Source of the DNA: Rhodocyclaceae bacterium
GTDB lineage: Bacteria; Pseudomonadota; Gammaproteobacteria; Burkholderiales; Rhodocyclaceae
Length of the DNA stretch: 64,000 nucleotides
Reading direction: 5' to 3'
Assembly (NCBI GenBank): GCA_023150275.1
Contig: JAKLLG010000007.1
Span: 1 to 64,000 of the forward strand
In this document: positions 25,474 to 34,932 of the stretch, one piece after another
How the letters are laid out: every line of letters starts with the position of its first letter
Position numbering within the stretch: position 1 is the stretch's first letter
Position numbers and translations under genes: made by a program
The notes under the pieces: model-generated
The model's database searches: none
Told to the model about the DNA's origin: nothing
What the model saw: only the letters and a program-made list of their open reading frames with translations

Positions 25474-25959
25474 TCAGTCGAAGTAGGTACGCGCGGCCTC
25501 GAAGCGTGACGCGAAATAGCCCTTGTTCAGGGTGTCAATGCGCACACGCCCGCTTGCCGAGGAGGGGGCGTGCACGAAGCGACCATCGCCGATGTAGATG
25601 CCGACGTGCGACAACGGGCGGTTCAGTGTGTTGAAAAAGACCAGATCGCCAGGCACGAGTTCGCGGCGCTCGACCGGACGGCCTGCACGGGCGATGTCGG
25701 CGGCGCTGCCGCTGACGCGCAGGCCGGTGGCCTGCGCGAAGATCCAGGCGACCATGCCGCTGCAGTCGAAACCCGCTTCCGGATTTTTGCCGCCGAAGCG
25801 ATAGCCGGAATCGATCAGCGACATGGCGAACATGACCACCTCGCGGCCGCGTTCGCTGACCGGGCGCGGCGACTGTTCTACCGGCGGGCGCGATGGTGCG
25901 CCACTGCAGGCGGCGAGCAGCAGTGCGGCAAGGGCGGCGGCGAAGCTTCTGCGTGACAT
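25474..25959 (-). CDS. NlpC/P60 (C40) cell-wall peptidase lipoprotein
   Basis: A 161-residue lipoprotein. A short signal peptide ends in the lipobox LAAC, with the modified Cys near residue 17. The C-terminal NlpC/P60 domain has the catalytic Cys in FDCSGMVAW, the His in LSHVGIYIG and a second polar residue in FVHAPSS. It should cleave peptidoglycan stem peptides from the outer-membrane face. ATG at 25959 was chosen because it begins a proper signal sequence. Confidence 0.92.
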   Translation of the reverse strand: MSRRSFAAALAALLLAACSGAPSRPPVEQSPRPVSERGREVVMFAMSLIDSGYRFGGKNPEAGFDCSGMVAWIFAQATGLRVSGSAADIARAGRPVERRELVPGDLVFFNTLNRPLSHVGIYIGDGRFVHAPSSASGRVRIDTLNKGYFASRFEAARTYFD

Positions 25960-26011
25960 GGGCGAAGTATAAACTGCAGGCTTTGTCTGCCGCGTTACGG
26001 AGATCGTTGCC

Positions 26012-27460
26012 ATGCACCTCAAGGAACCCCTGCTGCTGCGTTCGAACGCCTATATCGATGGCCGCTGGGAAGCGTCTGACAGTGGCGCCACGCTCACGGT
26101 TGCTGACCCGGCGACAGGCGAGCGCCTCGGTGAAGTGCCGCTGATGGGCGCCGTGGAAACCGCGCGTGCCATTGCCGTGGCCGATGCCGCGCTCCCCGGC
26201 TGGCGGGCGCGTACCGCCAAGGAGCGCGCTGCGGCCCTGCGGCGCTGGTTCGATCTGATCAACGCGCACGCCGATGACCTGGCGGCGATGATCACTGCCG
26301 AATGCGGCAAACCCCTTGCCGAGGCGAAAGGTGAAGTAGCCTATGGCGCATCCTTCGTCGAATGGTTCGCCGAGGAAGCGAAGCGTGCATATGGCGAGAC
26401 GATTCCGCCCGTTGTCGCCGACAAGCGCCTGCTCACGATCCGTCAGCCGATCGGCGTCTGCGCCGCGATCACCCCGTGGAATTTTCCGCTGGCGATGATC
26501 ACGCGCAAGGTGGCGCCGGCGCTCGCCGCCGGTTGCACCGTGGTGATCAAGCCAGCCGAACAGACGCCGCTCACCGCGCTGGCGCTCGCCAAGCTGGCGC
26601 ATCTCGCCGGGATTCCGCCGGGCGTGCTCAACGTCGTCACCGGCGATCCGGTCGCCATCGGCGGGGCGCTCACCGCGAGCCCGGTCGTCCGCCACCTTTC
26701 CTTCACCGGCTCGACCGAGGTCGGCCGCCTGCTGATGGCGCAGTGCGCGCCGACGATCAAGAAGGTTGCGCTCGAACTCGGCGGCAACGCGCCGTTCATC
26801 GTTTTCGACGATGCCGATGTCGATGCCGCGGTCGACGGCGCGCTCATCGCCAAGTACCGCAACACCGGCCAGACCTGTGTCTGCGCCAACCGCTTCCTGG
26901 TGCAGTCGGGCATCTACGAGGCCTTTGCCGACAAGCTGGCAGCCAGGGTGGCCGCGCTCAAGGTTGGCCCCGGCAGCGAACCGGGCGTGGCGCAGGGGCC
27001 GCTGATCGACAGCGCCGGGCTGGAGAAGGTCGAGGCGCATCTCGCCGATGCGCTCGCCCAGGGCGCACGCATCCTCACCGGGGGGCGCCGGCATGCGCGC
27101 GGCGGCAACTTCTTTGAGCCGACCGTGCTCACCGGCGTGACGCACACGATGCGCGTCGCGCGCGAGGAAACCTTCGGCCCGGTAGCGCCGCTGTTCCGCT
27201 TCGAGAGCGAGGTAGAGGCCATCGAAATGGCCAATGCCACCGAGTTCGGGCTGGCCGCCTACTTCTACTCGCGCGACATCGGCCGCTGCTTCCGTGTGGC
27301 TGAGGCACTGGAATACGGCATGGTCGGCATGAATACCGGGCTGATCTCGAACGAGGTTGCACCCTTCGGCGGCGTCAAGCAATCGGGCATCGGCCGCGAG
27401 GGGTCAAAGTTCGGACTGGACGAGTATCTGGAGATCAAATACCTCTGCCTCGGGTTGTGA
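26012..27460 (+). CDS. gabD: Succinate-semialdehyde dehydrogenase [NAD(P)+]
   Basis: A 482-residue aldehyde dehydrogenase. It has the cofactor/catalytic motifs ITPWNFPLAMITRKVAPAL, FTGSTEVGRLL, ELGGNAPFIVFDDAD (general-base Glu) and NTGQTCVCANR (catalytic Cys). The PLAMITRK and C-terminal GLISNEVAPFGGVKQSGIGREGS (core VAPFGGVKQSG) patterns are typical of GabD, which oxidises succinate semialdehyde to succinate. No other GABA genes are nearby, so the substrate is inferred from family only. ACGGAG precedes the ATG. Confidence 0.88.
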   Translation: MHLKEPLLLRSNAYIDGRWEASDSGATLTVADPATGERLGEVPLMGAVETARAIAVADAALPGWRARTAKERAAALRRWFDLINAHADDLAAMITAECGKPLAEAKGEVAYGASFVEWFAEEAKRAYGETIPPVVADKRLLTIRQPIGVCAAITPWNFPLAMITRKVAPALAAGCTVVIKPAEQTPLTALALAKLAHLAGIPPGVLNVVTGDPVAIGGALTASPVVRHLSFTGSTEVGRLLMAQCAPTIKKVALELGGNAPFIVFDDADVDAAVDGALIAKYRNTGQTCVCANRFLVQSGIYEAFADKLAARVAALKVGPGSEPGVAQGPLIDSAGLEKVEAHLADALAQGARILTGGRRHARGGNFFEPTVLTGVTHTMRVAREETFGPVAPLFRFESEVEAIEMANATEFGLAAYFYSRDIGRCFRVAEALEYGMVGMNTGLISNEVAPFGGVKQSGIGREGSKFGLDEYLEIKYLCLGL

Positions 27461-27489
27461 TGGAGTAACGGAGTAAGAGCGGCGCGGCG

Positions 27490-28377
27490 TCACACCCCGT
27501 GGCGCTTGAACCAGGCGATCGCCCGCTCCCAGCCATCTTCCGCTTCAGGTTTGCGGTAGCTGGGCCGGTAGTCGGCGTGGAAGGCGTGCGGGGCGCCGTC
27601 GTAGACGTGAATCGTCGAAGCACAGGCGGCGCGGTTGTCGGCGGCGGCGAGCGCGGCGCGCATCTTTTCCACGGTGTCGGGCGGGATGCCCTGATCGGCG
27701 CCACCGTAGAGGCCGAGCACCGGCGCCTGCAACTGGCTGGCGATGTCGACGGGGTGCTTCGGGTTGTTCGCCGTCACCGGCGAGGCGAGACGGCCGTACC
27801 ACGCGACGCCGGCCTTCACCTGCGGATTGTGGGCGCTGTACAGCCAGGTGACGCGTCCGCCCCAACAGAAGCCCGTGATGCCAAGCCGCCCGCCGTCGCC
27901 GCCATGCGCCTTCGCCCACGCGACGCAGGCATCGAGATCGGCCATCACCTGCGCATCGGGCACCTTCGAGACGATATTGCTCATCAGATCGGGAATCGCA
28001 CTGTACTGGCGCGGGTCGCCTTGCCGGGCAAACAGTTCCGGGGCGATGGCGAGGTAGCCGAGGCGGGCGAAGCGGCGGCAGACGTCCTTGATGTATTCGT
28101 GCACGCCGAAAATCTCCTGCACGACGAGGATCACCGGCGGGCTGATGGCGCCGGCCGGCTGCGCGCGGTAGGCGACCATCTCACCGCCCTGCACCGGCAC
28201 CTTGATTTCGCCGGCCAGCAGACCGTCGGCGGGCGTGCTGACCATCGTCTGCGCCATCACCGGCTGCACGGCGAGTGCGAAACCGGCGCCGAGACTGGTG
28301 ACGAGAAAGCTGCGGCGGTCGAAGGCGGTGGCGGGGGTCAGGCTGTCGATCTCCTGCTGCGTGGCGATGGCGTTCAT
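27490..28377 (-). CDS. Dienelactone hydrolase family protein, Tat-exported
   Basis: A 295-residue alpha/beta hydrolase. The N-terminus has a twin-arginine signal (DRRSFLV, then a hydrophobic run and VMAQ cleavage region). The dienelactone hydrolase nucleophile is Cys in [12 protein letters not shown]. The other triad residues fit Asp in [10 protein letters not shown] and His in APHAFHADY. Its true substrate in the periplasm is unknown; no aromatic degradation genes are adjacent. AGGAG lies upstream of the ATG. Confidence 0.88.
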   Translation of the reverse strand: MNAIATQQEIDSLTPATAFDRRSFLVTSLGAGFALAVQPVMAQTMVSTPADGLLAGEIKVPVQGGEMVAYRAQPAGAISPPVILVVQEIFGVHEYIKDVCRRFARLGYLAIAPELFARQGDPRQYSAIPDLMSNIVSKVPDAQVMADLDACVAWAKAHGGDGGRLGITGFCWGGRVTWLYSAHNPQVKAGVAWYGRLASPVTANNPKHPVDIASQLQAPVLGLYGGADQGIPPDTVEKMRAALAAADNRAACASTIHVYDGAPHAFHADYRPSYRKPEAEDGWERAIAWFKRHGV

Positions 28378-28460
28378 CGATTGTCTCCTGGTGGACATTG
28401 CGTGCGGGGCGGGGGCGTGTAAGCTACCGCGATCAGACAACGAACCCGGAGGACAGTTTC

Positions 28461-28892
28461 ATGAACAAGGTAGGCGGCTACAACATCGAGGATCTGCAGC
28501 CCGGCATGAGCGCGAGCGTCAGCAAGACGGTCTCCGAGGCGGACATCGTCATGTTCGCCGGCGTGTCGACCGATGTGAATCCGGCGCACCTGAACGAGGA
28601 GTACGCCAAGGAGACGCAGTTTGGCGGCCGCATCGCGCACGGCATGCTCTCGGCGAGCTTCATCTCGGCCGTGCTGGCCAACAAGCTGCCGGGGCCGGGC
28701 ACCATCTACATGGCGCAGACGCTCAAGTTCAAGGCGCCGGTGCGCATCGGCGATACCGTGACGGCGACAGTGACAGTGCGAGAGGTGGTGGTCGAGAAGC
28801 GCCGCTGCGTGCTCGATGCAGTGTGCACCGTGAACGGCAAGGCGGTCATCGAGGGTGAATCGACGATGTATTGCACGACGGACAAGGCCTGA
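28461..28892 (+). CDS. phaJ: (R)-specific enoyl-CoA hydratase (MaoC domain)
   Basis: A 143-residue hot-dog fold protein. The hydratase-2 motif DVNPAHLNEEYAKET with the following GGRIAHGMLSASFIS carries the catalytic Asp and His. PhaJ converts enoyl-CoA from beta-oxidation to (R)-3-hydroxyacyl-CoA for polyhydroxyalkanoate synthesis. Length is typical for PhaJ. GGAGG precedes the ATG. A polymer synthase gene is not in the window. Confidence 0.88.
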   Translation: MNKVGGYNIEDLQPGMSASVSKTVSEADIVMFAGVSTDVNPAHLNEEYAKETQFGGRIAHGMLSASFISAVLANKLPGPGTIYMAQTLKFKAPVRIGDTVTATVTVREVVVEKRRCVLDAVCTVNGKAVIEGESTMYCTTDKA

Positions 28893-28902
28893 TCCCGTGC
28901 GC

Positions 28903-29478
28903 ATGCCCAACCGCTTTCTTGTGGTGTTCGCCGGCCTGCTGCTGGCGGGCAGTGTATCTGCACAATTGAAGGACGAGAATCTCCTGCAGGGAATTCCGGC
29001 CGGTTATAAGATCGGTTTCCAGGAACGTCAGGGGCCGATCATCACGACCGAGATGGTGCCAGAAGCCGAATCCTCCGAGGAATGGACGGAAATGGTGACC
29101 AGCCAGTTGTTCATCGGCCTGAAGACGGTTACCCCGGAAACCTTTCGTGCCGAGTCGCGCAAGAAGTGGCTGGAGGCTTGCAAGGACGGAAACTTCGCTG
29201 AAGTCGCCAGCGGAGAGGAGGGCGGTTACCCGACGGCGCTGTGGGTGCTTTCGTGTCCCTATTCGAAGGCGCCAGGACGTCCGGAAATCACGTGGTTTAA
29301 GGCGATCCGTGGACAGGATGCCTTCTACGTCGTGCAGAAGGCATTCCGCTTTGAACCCTCCAATGAGCAGGTGCAGCAGTGGATGCGCTACCTGCGGCAG
29401 ATCCGCGTCTGCGATAGCCGCATCGCGCAGCGTGCCTGTCCGGTCGTCAAACTGCCGGACGCGGAGAGTGCGAAGTAA
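28903..29478 (+). CDS. Secreted hypothetical protein
   Basis: A 191-residue protein with a clear Sec signal peptide (MPNRFLVVFAGLLLAGSVSA, cleavage before Gln). The mature part contains four cysteines and a PTALWVLSCPYSKAPG segment. It resembles small exported proteins of Rhodocyclales-type genomes, but I do not recognise a characterised family. It lies 10 bp after phaJ and may be cotranscribed. A GTG at 28897 is an alternative start. Confidence 0.65.
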   Translation: MPNRFLVVFAGLLLAGSVSAQLKDENLLQGIPAGYKIGFQERQGPIITTEMVPEAESSEEWTEMVTSQLFIGLKTVTPETFRAESRKKWLEACKDGNFAEVASGEEGGYPTALWVLSCPYSKAPGRPEITWFKAIRGQDAFYVVQKAFRFEPSNEQVQQWMRYLRQIRVCDSRIAQRACPVVKLPDAESAK

Positions 29479-29501
29479 TGGGTACTGGGCTGCGCCCGTT
29501 C

Positions 29502-30965
29502 TCACATAAGCACGATGTCGTACTGTTCCTGCGAGTAGCTCGGCTCCGCCTGCAGTGAGACGGATTTGCCGATGAAGTCCGAGAGCATCGCCAGCGCCTG
29601 TGATTCCTCGTCGAGGAAGAGATCGATGACGATCGGAGCCCCGATCACGCGATATTCGCGAGCATTGAACTGGCGAGCTTCGCGCAGCAGTTCACGCAGG
29701 ATCTCGTAGCAGACGGTGCGTGCCGTCTTCACTTCGCCGCGTCCTTCGCAGGTCGGGCACGGTTCGCAGAGCACGTGCGCCAGCGATTCGCGGGTGCGCT
29801 TGCGGGTCATCTCGACGAGGCCGAGCGCGGTGAATCCATTGACCGTGAGTCGTGTGTGGTCACGGGCCAGCGCCTTGTTGAACTCGGCGAGCACGGCGTC
29901 GCGGTGCTCCGGGCTGTCCATGTCGATGAAATCGATGATGATGATGCCGCCGAGGTTCCTGAGCCGTAGCTGGCGCGCGATGGCCTGCGCCGCTTCGAGG
30001 TTGGTCTTGAAGATGGTGTCGTCGAAGTTGCGCACACCGACGAAGCCGCCGGTGTTCACATCGATCGTCGTCATCGCCTCGGTCTGGTCGAAGATCAGGT
30101 AGCCGCCGGATTTGAGGTCGACGCGGCGGGCGAGCGCCTTCTGGATTTCGTCTTCGACGCCAAACAGGTCGAAGAGCGGCCGCTCGCCGGTGTAGTGTTC
30201 AAGCAGTCCGCGCACGGCCGGGGTGTAGACCTCGGCGAAGGTGCTCAACTTCGTGAAGTTTTCGCGCGAATCGAGCACGATGCGCACCGTTTCCGGATTG
30301 ACGAAATCGCGCAGGACGCGCTGGCCGAGGTTGAGTTCCTGGTAGATCAGCGCCGGTGGTGCGGCGGTGCGTGCCTTGTCCTTCAGATCGCTCCAGATCT
30401 TGCGCAGGTAGGCGATATCGTTGGCGAGATCGGCCTCTTCGGCACCCTCGGCCATGGTGCGCACGATGAAGCCGCCTGGCTCATCGGCAGGCACGAGCCG
30501 CGTCAGTTTTTCGCGCAGCGATTCGCGCTCGGCCTCGCCCTCGATACGCTGCGAGACGCCGATGTGCTTCTCCTGCGGCAGATAGACGAGCATGCGGCCG
30601 GCGATCGAGATTTGCGTCGACAGCCGCGCGCCCTTGGTGCCGATCGGATCCTTGATCACCTGCACCATCAGGCTCTGGCCTTCCGAGAGGATGCGCTCGA
30701 TCGGGCGTGCGGTTTCGCTGCCGTGGCCATTGGCGCGTGCTTCGAGAATGTCGGCGACGTGCAGGAAGGCGGTGCGTTCAAGGCCGACATCGATGAAGGC
30801 CGACTGCATGCCGGGCAGGATGCGCACGATCTTGCCCATATAGACGTTGCCGACCAGCCCGCGCGAGGCGGTGCGCTCGATGTGGATTTCCTGCGTGACG
30901 CCCTGCTGCAACACGGCGACGCGTGTTTCCTGGGGCGTGAAGTTGATCAGGATCTGTTCTGGCAT
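29502..30965 (-). CDS. rng: Ribonuclease G
   Basis: A 487-residue RNase E/G family endonuclease. The S1 domain is at ~35-100 (GNVYMGKIVRILPGMQSAFIDVGL, core VYMGKIVRILPGMQ). The catalytic metal site is in the DNase I-like part (MTTIDVNTGGF and IIIDFIDMD). The zinc-link is CEPCPTCEGRG near residue 403. No long C-terminal scaffold is present, so it is RNase G, which matures 16S rRNA 5' ends. In many betaproteobacteria it follows maf directly; here about 3.3 kb separates them. Confidence 0.95.
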   Translation of the reverse strand: MPEQILINFTPQETRVAVLQQGVTQEIHIERTASRGLVGNVYMGKIVRILPGMQSAFIDVGLERTAFLHVADILEARANGHGSETARPIERILSEGQSLMVQVIKDPIGTKGARLSTQISIAGRMLVYLPQEKHIGVSQRIEGEAERESLREKLTRLVPADEPGGFIVRTMAEGAEEADLANDIAYLRKIWSDLKDKARTAAPPALIYQELNLGQRVLRDFVNPETVRIVLDSRENFTKLSTFAEVYTPAVRGLLEHYTGERPLFDLFGVEDEIQKALARRVDLKSGGYLIFDQTEAMTTIDVNTGGFVGVRNFDDTIFKTNLEAAQAIARQLRLRNLGGIIIIDFIDMDSPEHRDAVLAEFNKALARDHTRLTVNGFTALGLVEMTRKRTRESLAHVLCEPCPTCEGRGEVKTARTVCYEILRELLREARQFNAREYRVIGAPIVIDLFLDEESQALAMLSDFIGKSVSLQAEPSYSQEQYDIVLM

Positions 30966-31179
30966 ATGTGGGTGGGCTTAGCCTCCGCCGATCGACGCTG
31001 CCGCAACGTACGATGTACTTCGCTACGGCGGCTGTACCGTCTGCTCGGCACGAACGGAAGAAACCGTTCGCCCTGAGTAGCGCGCAGCGCGTATCGAAGG
31101 GCATGTAGCGGGCAACAGGGAGCGACATCAGCCTGAGCCGTATAATTCGGACTGTTTGCATTCTACCGCGTTGCCTCGC

Positions 31180-32433
31180 ATGAAAACCCCCGAACTTCTC
31201 GCGCCTGCCGGCTCGCTGTCGATGTTGCGCACCGCCTTCGCTTTTGGCGCCGATGCCGTTTATGCCGGCCAGCCACGCTACAGCCTGCGTGCGCGCAACA
31301 ACGAATTCGGCGATATGGAGACCTTTGCCGAAGCGGTGCGCGAAACGCACGCCGGCGGCCGCAAGCTATACGTCGTCAGCAATATCTATCCACGCAACGC
31401 CAAGGTGAAGACCTACCTCGACGACATGGCGCCGGTAATCGACATGCAGCCGGATGCGCTGATCATGGCCGACCCCGGCCTGATCATGATGGTGCGCGAG
31501 CGCTGGCCGGAGATGCCGGTGCATCTCTCGGTGCAGGCCAACACGGTGAACTGGGCAGCGGTGAAGTTCTGGCAGACGATGGGGGTGTCGCGCGTGATTC
31601 TTTCCCGCGAACTCTCGCTCGAAGAGATCGAGGAAATCCGCCAGCAGTGCCCGGACATGGCGCTTGAAGTCTTCATTCACGGCGCGCTGTGCATTGCCTA
31701 CTCCGGCCGCTGCCTGCTCTCCGGCTACTTCAACCACCGCGACCCGAACCAGGGTACCTGCACCAACAGCTGCCGCTGGGACTACAAGGTGCAGCCGGCG
31801 AAGGAGGATGCCGGCGGCGACGTCTGGCTGATCGAGGAAAAGGAGCGCCCGGGCGAACTGATGCCGATCGACGAGGACGAGCACGGCACCTACATCATGA
31901 ATTCGAAGGATCTGCGCGCGATCGAGCATGTGCAGAAGCTGGTTGCGATGGGCATCGACTCGCTGAAGATCGAAGGCCGCACCAAGTCGCCGTACTACGC
32001 GGCCCGCACCTGCCAGACCTACCGGCAGGCGATTGCCGACGCCGTCGCCGGGCGCCCACTCGACCCGGCGCTGCTGGCACAGCTCGACGGGCTGGCCAAC
32101 CGCGGCTACACCGACGGCTTCTACCAGCGTCACCACGATGCCGACTACCAGAACTACCTACGTGGCCATTCCGAGTCGGCGCGCAGCCTCTATGTTGGCG
32201 ATGTCGTCAATTACGACGCCGCGCGCGGCCTCGCGGAAATCGATGTGAAGAATCGCTTCGCCGTCGGCGACCGGCTGGAGATCGTGCACCCGGCGGGCAA
32301 TGCCGCGCTGGCGCTCGACCGGCTGGAAAAGGCCGATGGCACGCCGATCGACGTGGCCCCCGGCAATGGCCACCGCGTCTGGGCACCGTTGCCGGCGAGC
32401 AGTGTCGGTGCCTTTGTCGCGCGTTTCGTCTGA
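31180..32433 (+). CDS. trhP: U32-family tRNA hydroxylation protein (TrhP/YegQ-like)
   Basis: A 417-residue peptidase U32 family protein. The family signature EVFIHGALCIAYSGRCLLSGY is present (core HGALCIAYSGRCLLS), with further conserved cysteines in GTCTNSCRWDY. In E. coli YegQ/TrhP helps make 5-hydroxyuridine at tRNA position 34, so RNA modification rather than proteolysis is the likely role. A TATAAT box lies at 31141-31146, but no good -35 box is seen. It ends at a strong bidirectional hairpin. Confidence 0.88.
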   Translation: MKTPELLAPAGSLSMLRTAFAFGADAVYAGQPRYSLRARNNEFGDMETFAEAVRETHAGGRKLYVVSNIYPRNAKVKTYLDDMAPVIDMQPDALIMADPGLIMMVRERWPEMPVHLSVQANTVNWAAVKFWQTMGVSRVILSRELSLEEIEEIRQQCPDMALEVFIHGALCIAYSGRCLLSGYFNHRDPNQGTCTNSCRWDYKVQPAKEDAGGDVWLIEEKERPGELMPIDEDEHGTYIMNSKDLRAIEHVQKLVAMGIDSLKIEGRTKSPYYAARTCQTYRQAIADAVAGRPLDPALLAQLDGLANRGYTDGFYQRHHDADYQNYLRGHSESARSLYVGDVVNYDAARGLAEIDVKNRFAVGDRLEIVHPAGNAALALDRLEKADGTPIDVAPGNGHRVWAPLPASSVGAFVARFV

Positions 32434-32454
32434 CTTCTGCCCGCAACAAACGCA

Positions 32455-32477
32455 AAACGGGGGCAAGGCCCCCGTTT
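32455..32477. terminator. Bidirectional terminator between trhP and the PEP-CTERM gene
   Basis: A perfect 10-bp stem, AAACGGGGGC with GCCCCCGTTT, has a 3-nt loop. It sits between the convergent stops at 32433 and 32501. T-rich sequence follows on both strands (GTTTATCTG on plus; CGTTTTGCG on minus). Confidence 0.8.
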
Positions 32478-32500
32478 ATCTGCTTGCGATCGTATTCTTC

Positions 32501-33082
32501 TTATCGTGCCTGGGTCGCCGCAGTGCGGCGCCGTACCACTGCGCCCATCAGGCCAAGACCGGCGAGCAAAAGTGCGTAGGTTTCGGCTTCCGGAACGGCC
32601 GGGATCGCTTGCGACAGGAGGTCGCCGCTTGCCTTGGTGTCATTCAGGCTGGACAGGAACTGAACCTTCAGGTGCGGCGCGCCGAAGTCGAGTCCGGTCC
32701 CGGTGAAATTGATCGTCCAGCTCATCGAGTTGCTCAGTGCCAGCGGCGTCGCGGCCGAGAAGCAGGCGCCTTGCGTATTCCCGGTGCTGCAGCCGAGATT
32801 GGCACTCAGTCCGTTATCGACATTGACGGAAAAACCGCCAGGGCCACTGATGTTTGCACTTGCGACATCGCCGATGCCCTTGATTTCGAACGATTTCAGG
32901 TAGTTGATCCCGCTCCAGTTGCCGGTTGCGGCGGGAGCGTTGAGGATGGACAGACCCAGCGAATCGGCATCAATCGCCCACGTATTGAAGGTAACGCCCT
33001 GATAGGTCAGGGTGTTGGCCGAGGCGGATGAAGCGAAGGCGAGACCGAGGACAACGGCGGACAGTGCTTTTGCGAGCGACAC
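32501..33082 (-). CDS. PEP-CTERM sorting-domain exported protein
   Basis: A 193-residue secreted protein. It has an N-terminal Sec signal (GLAFASSASA), a low-complexity Ser/Gly/Asn-rich body, and a C-terminal sorting signal: VPEAETYALLLAGLGLMG then a VVRRR basic tail. Such proteins are processed by an exosortase and are often associated with exopolysaccharide. No exosortase is in the window. The GTG start has AAGGA upstream. The mature function is not recognisable. Confidence 0.85.
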   Translation of the reverse strand: MSLAKALSAVVLGLAFASSASANTLTYQGVTFNTWAIDADSLGLSILNAPAATGNWSGINYLKSFEIKGIGDVASANISGPGGFSVNVDNGLSANLGCSTGNTQGACFSAATPLALSNSMSWTINFTGTGLDFGAPHLKVQFLSSLNDTKASGDLLSQAIPAVPEAETYALLLAGLGLMGAVVRRRTAATQAR

Positions 33083-33247
33083 GGCGATTCCTTGAATGTG
33101 GTGATTTTTCGCGAGTCTACTGTCGGTTCGCGAGCGACGAAATGGCCCGAACGGACTATTGGGGGAACGAAGTTGGTGGCTGTGGCCGCGCTGCGCACCG
33201 AATCATCAGCGCGTATGATCGGCACCTTTCCACTACGGTTCCCGGTG

Positions 33248-34336
33248 ATGCCACACCTCTTTGTCGACATCTCTGCGCACGGCTTTGGTCATCTCGCGCA
33301 GACTGCACCGGTACTGGAGGCGCTCGTTGACCTGCTCCCCGATCTGCGCCTGACCATTCGCACTGGCCTGCCGCTGACGCAACTCCAGCAGCGCATCGCA
33401 CACCTGTTTTCCCATATCGAGGCCGCCAGCGATGTCAGTTTTCTGATGCACGATGCAGTGCGTGTGGATCGCGACGCCTCCGCCGCGGCGTATCGGAATT
33501 GTCACGCCGACTGGCCGGCACGCGTCGCTCGCGAGGCCAACGAACTTGAGCGCATGGCGCCGGATCTGGTGCTGGCCAATATATCTGCACTACCGCTCGC
33601 CGGGGCGCAGCGTGCGGGGCTTCCGGCAATCGCGCTGTGCTCGCTCAACTGGGCCGATCAGTTCGCCTTTCTGTTCGCTGGCGCGGACTGGGCCGATCCG
33701 ATTCGGAGACAGTTGCACGAGGCCTATGCCGGCGCCGATTTCTTCCTGCGTTGTGTGCCTGCGGCGCCGATGCCTGCACTCGCCAACGTACGTGATCTGC
33801 CACCGATTGCCCGCACCGGGCAATCCGATCGCGCGGTACTGGCTGGGCGACTGGGCGTGCAGAGTGGACAACGGATGGTGCTGGTCGGCATGGGGGGCAT
33901 CGATTTCGCCTTGCCAATCGCGCATTGGCCCTGCAATGACGAATTGCTGTGGCTGGTGCGTGAACCGCTGCCGGTAGCGCGCCCGGATGTCGTCTGTTAC
34001 CGCGACCTTGGCTGGCATTTCTCCGACGTGCTGGCCTCGGTCGATGCCGTGGTGACGAAACCGGGCTACGGCATGTTCGTCGAATCGGCGGCAGTCGGTA
34101 CGCCCGTGTTGTTCCTCCGGCGCGAGGACTGGCCGGAACAGGATGCGCTGATCGACTGGTTGTGCCGGGAAGCGGTGTGCGGCGAGATCGACGCCGCTTC
34201 ATTCGAGCGCGGCGATCTGCATGCGGCCCTGCACAGGCTGTGGCGCGCGCCGCGCCGCCGGGTTGCCGCGAATGGTGCTGCAGCAGCAGCGGCGATTCTC
34301 GCGGAAAACCTCAGACCGGGTAGGCGAAGCGCCTGA
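33248..34336 (+). CDS. Glycosyltransferase-like (GT-B fold) protein
   Basis: A 362-residue protein. The start FVDISAHGFGHLAQTAPVLEAL has the His/Gly pattern of MurG-like nucleotide-sugar glycosyltransferases. The C-terminal SVDAVVTKPGYGMFVESAAVGTPVLFL region (core VVTKPGYGMFVESAA) matches the donor-binding half of GT-B enzymes. Donor and acceptor are unknown. ATG at 33248 is chosen since it begins directly at the fold; an ATG at 33215 is possible. The last 26 bases overlap the convergent maf gene. Confidence 0.65.
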   Translation: MPHLFVDISAHGFGHLAQTAPVLEALVDLLPDLRLTIRTGLPLTQLQQRIAHLFSHIEAASDVSFLMHDAVRVDRDASAAAYRNCHADWPARVAREANELERMAPDLVLANISALPLAGAQRAGLPAIALCSLNWADQFAFLFAGADWADPIRRQLHEAYAGADFFLRCVPAAPMPALANVRDLPPIARTGQSDRAVLAGRLGVQSGQRMVLVGMGGIDFALPIAHWPCNDELLWLVREPLPVARPDVVCYRDLGWHFSDVLASVDAVVTKPGYGMFVESAAVGTPVLFLRREDWPEQDALIDWLCREAVCGEIDAASFERGDLHAALHRLWRAPRRRVAANGAAAAAAILAENLRPGRRSA

Positions 34337-34928
34337 GCAGCTGCGTCGTCTCAAACAGCGGCAGCCCCATGACCCCGGTGTAGCTGCCGGCGAGATGTTC
34401 GACGAAGGCGCCGGCGCGGCCCTGAATGCCGTAGGCACCGGCCTTGTCCATCGGCTCGCCGCTGTCTACGTACTGCCGGATCTCGTTCTCGGTGAGCGGG
34501 GTGAAGCGCACCTCGCTGACGGACAGGCCTGTTTCGATGCGCGCCTCGTGGCAGACGGCAACGGCCGTGAGCACGCGATGCGTCTGCCCCGAGAGACGGC
34601 GCAGGATGCGCATCGCATCCGCCGCATCCCAGGGTTTGCCGATGATTTCGCCGTCGAATTCCAGCGTGGTGTCGGCGGAGAGCACCGGTTGCGGGAGCAG
34701 CTTGCGCCAGCCGACGCAACGCCAGCCATGTTCGGCCTTGGCGCGCGCGACGCGCTGCACATAAGTGCGCGGATCTTCGCCGGGCAGCGGTGTTTCATCG
34801 GTCTCGCGGTCGGCGCGGGCACCGTCGCGGAAGATCAGGGTGTCGAACTGAACGCCGATCTGCGTCAGCAGTTCGCGTCGGCGCGGGCTGCGCGAGGCGA
34901 GATGGATGCGCGGTGTGCGTGTGCTCAT
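34311..34928 (-). CDS. maf: Maf-family nucleoside triphosphate pyrophosphatase
   Basis: A 205-residue Maf protein. It begins IHLASRSPRRRELL (the S-x-R-R motif). LSADTTLEFDGEIIGKPWD carries the catalytic Asp, and DKAGAYGIQGRAGAF is the C-terminal signature. Maf proteins hydrolyse dTTP/UTP or modified nucleotides and limit their incorporation. The AYGIQG form fits the YhdE type. It follows rlmH by 4 bp in the nadD-rsfS-rlmH-maf operon. Confidence 0.93.
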   Translation of the reverse strand: MSTRTPRIHLASRSPRRRELLTQIGVQFDTLIFRDGARADRETDETPLPGEDPRTYVQRVARAKAEHGWRCVGWRKLLPQPVLSADTTLEFDGEIIGKPWDAADAMRILRRLSGQTHRVLTAVAVCHEARIETGLSVSEVRFTPLTENEIRQYVDSGEPMDKAGAYGIQGRAGAFVEHLAGSYTGVMGLPLFETTQLLRRFAYPV

Positions 34929-34932
34929 GTCG

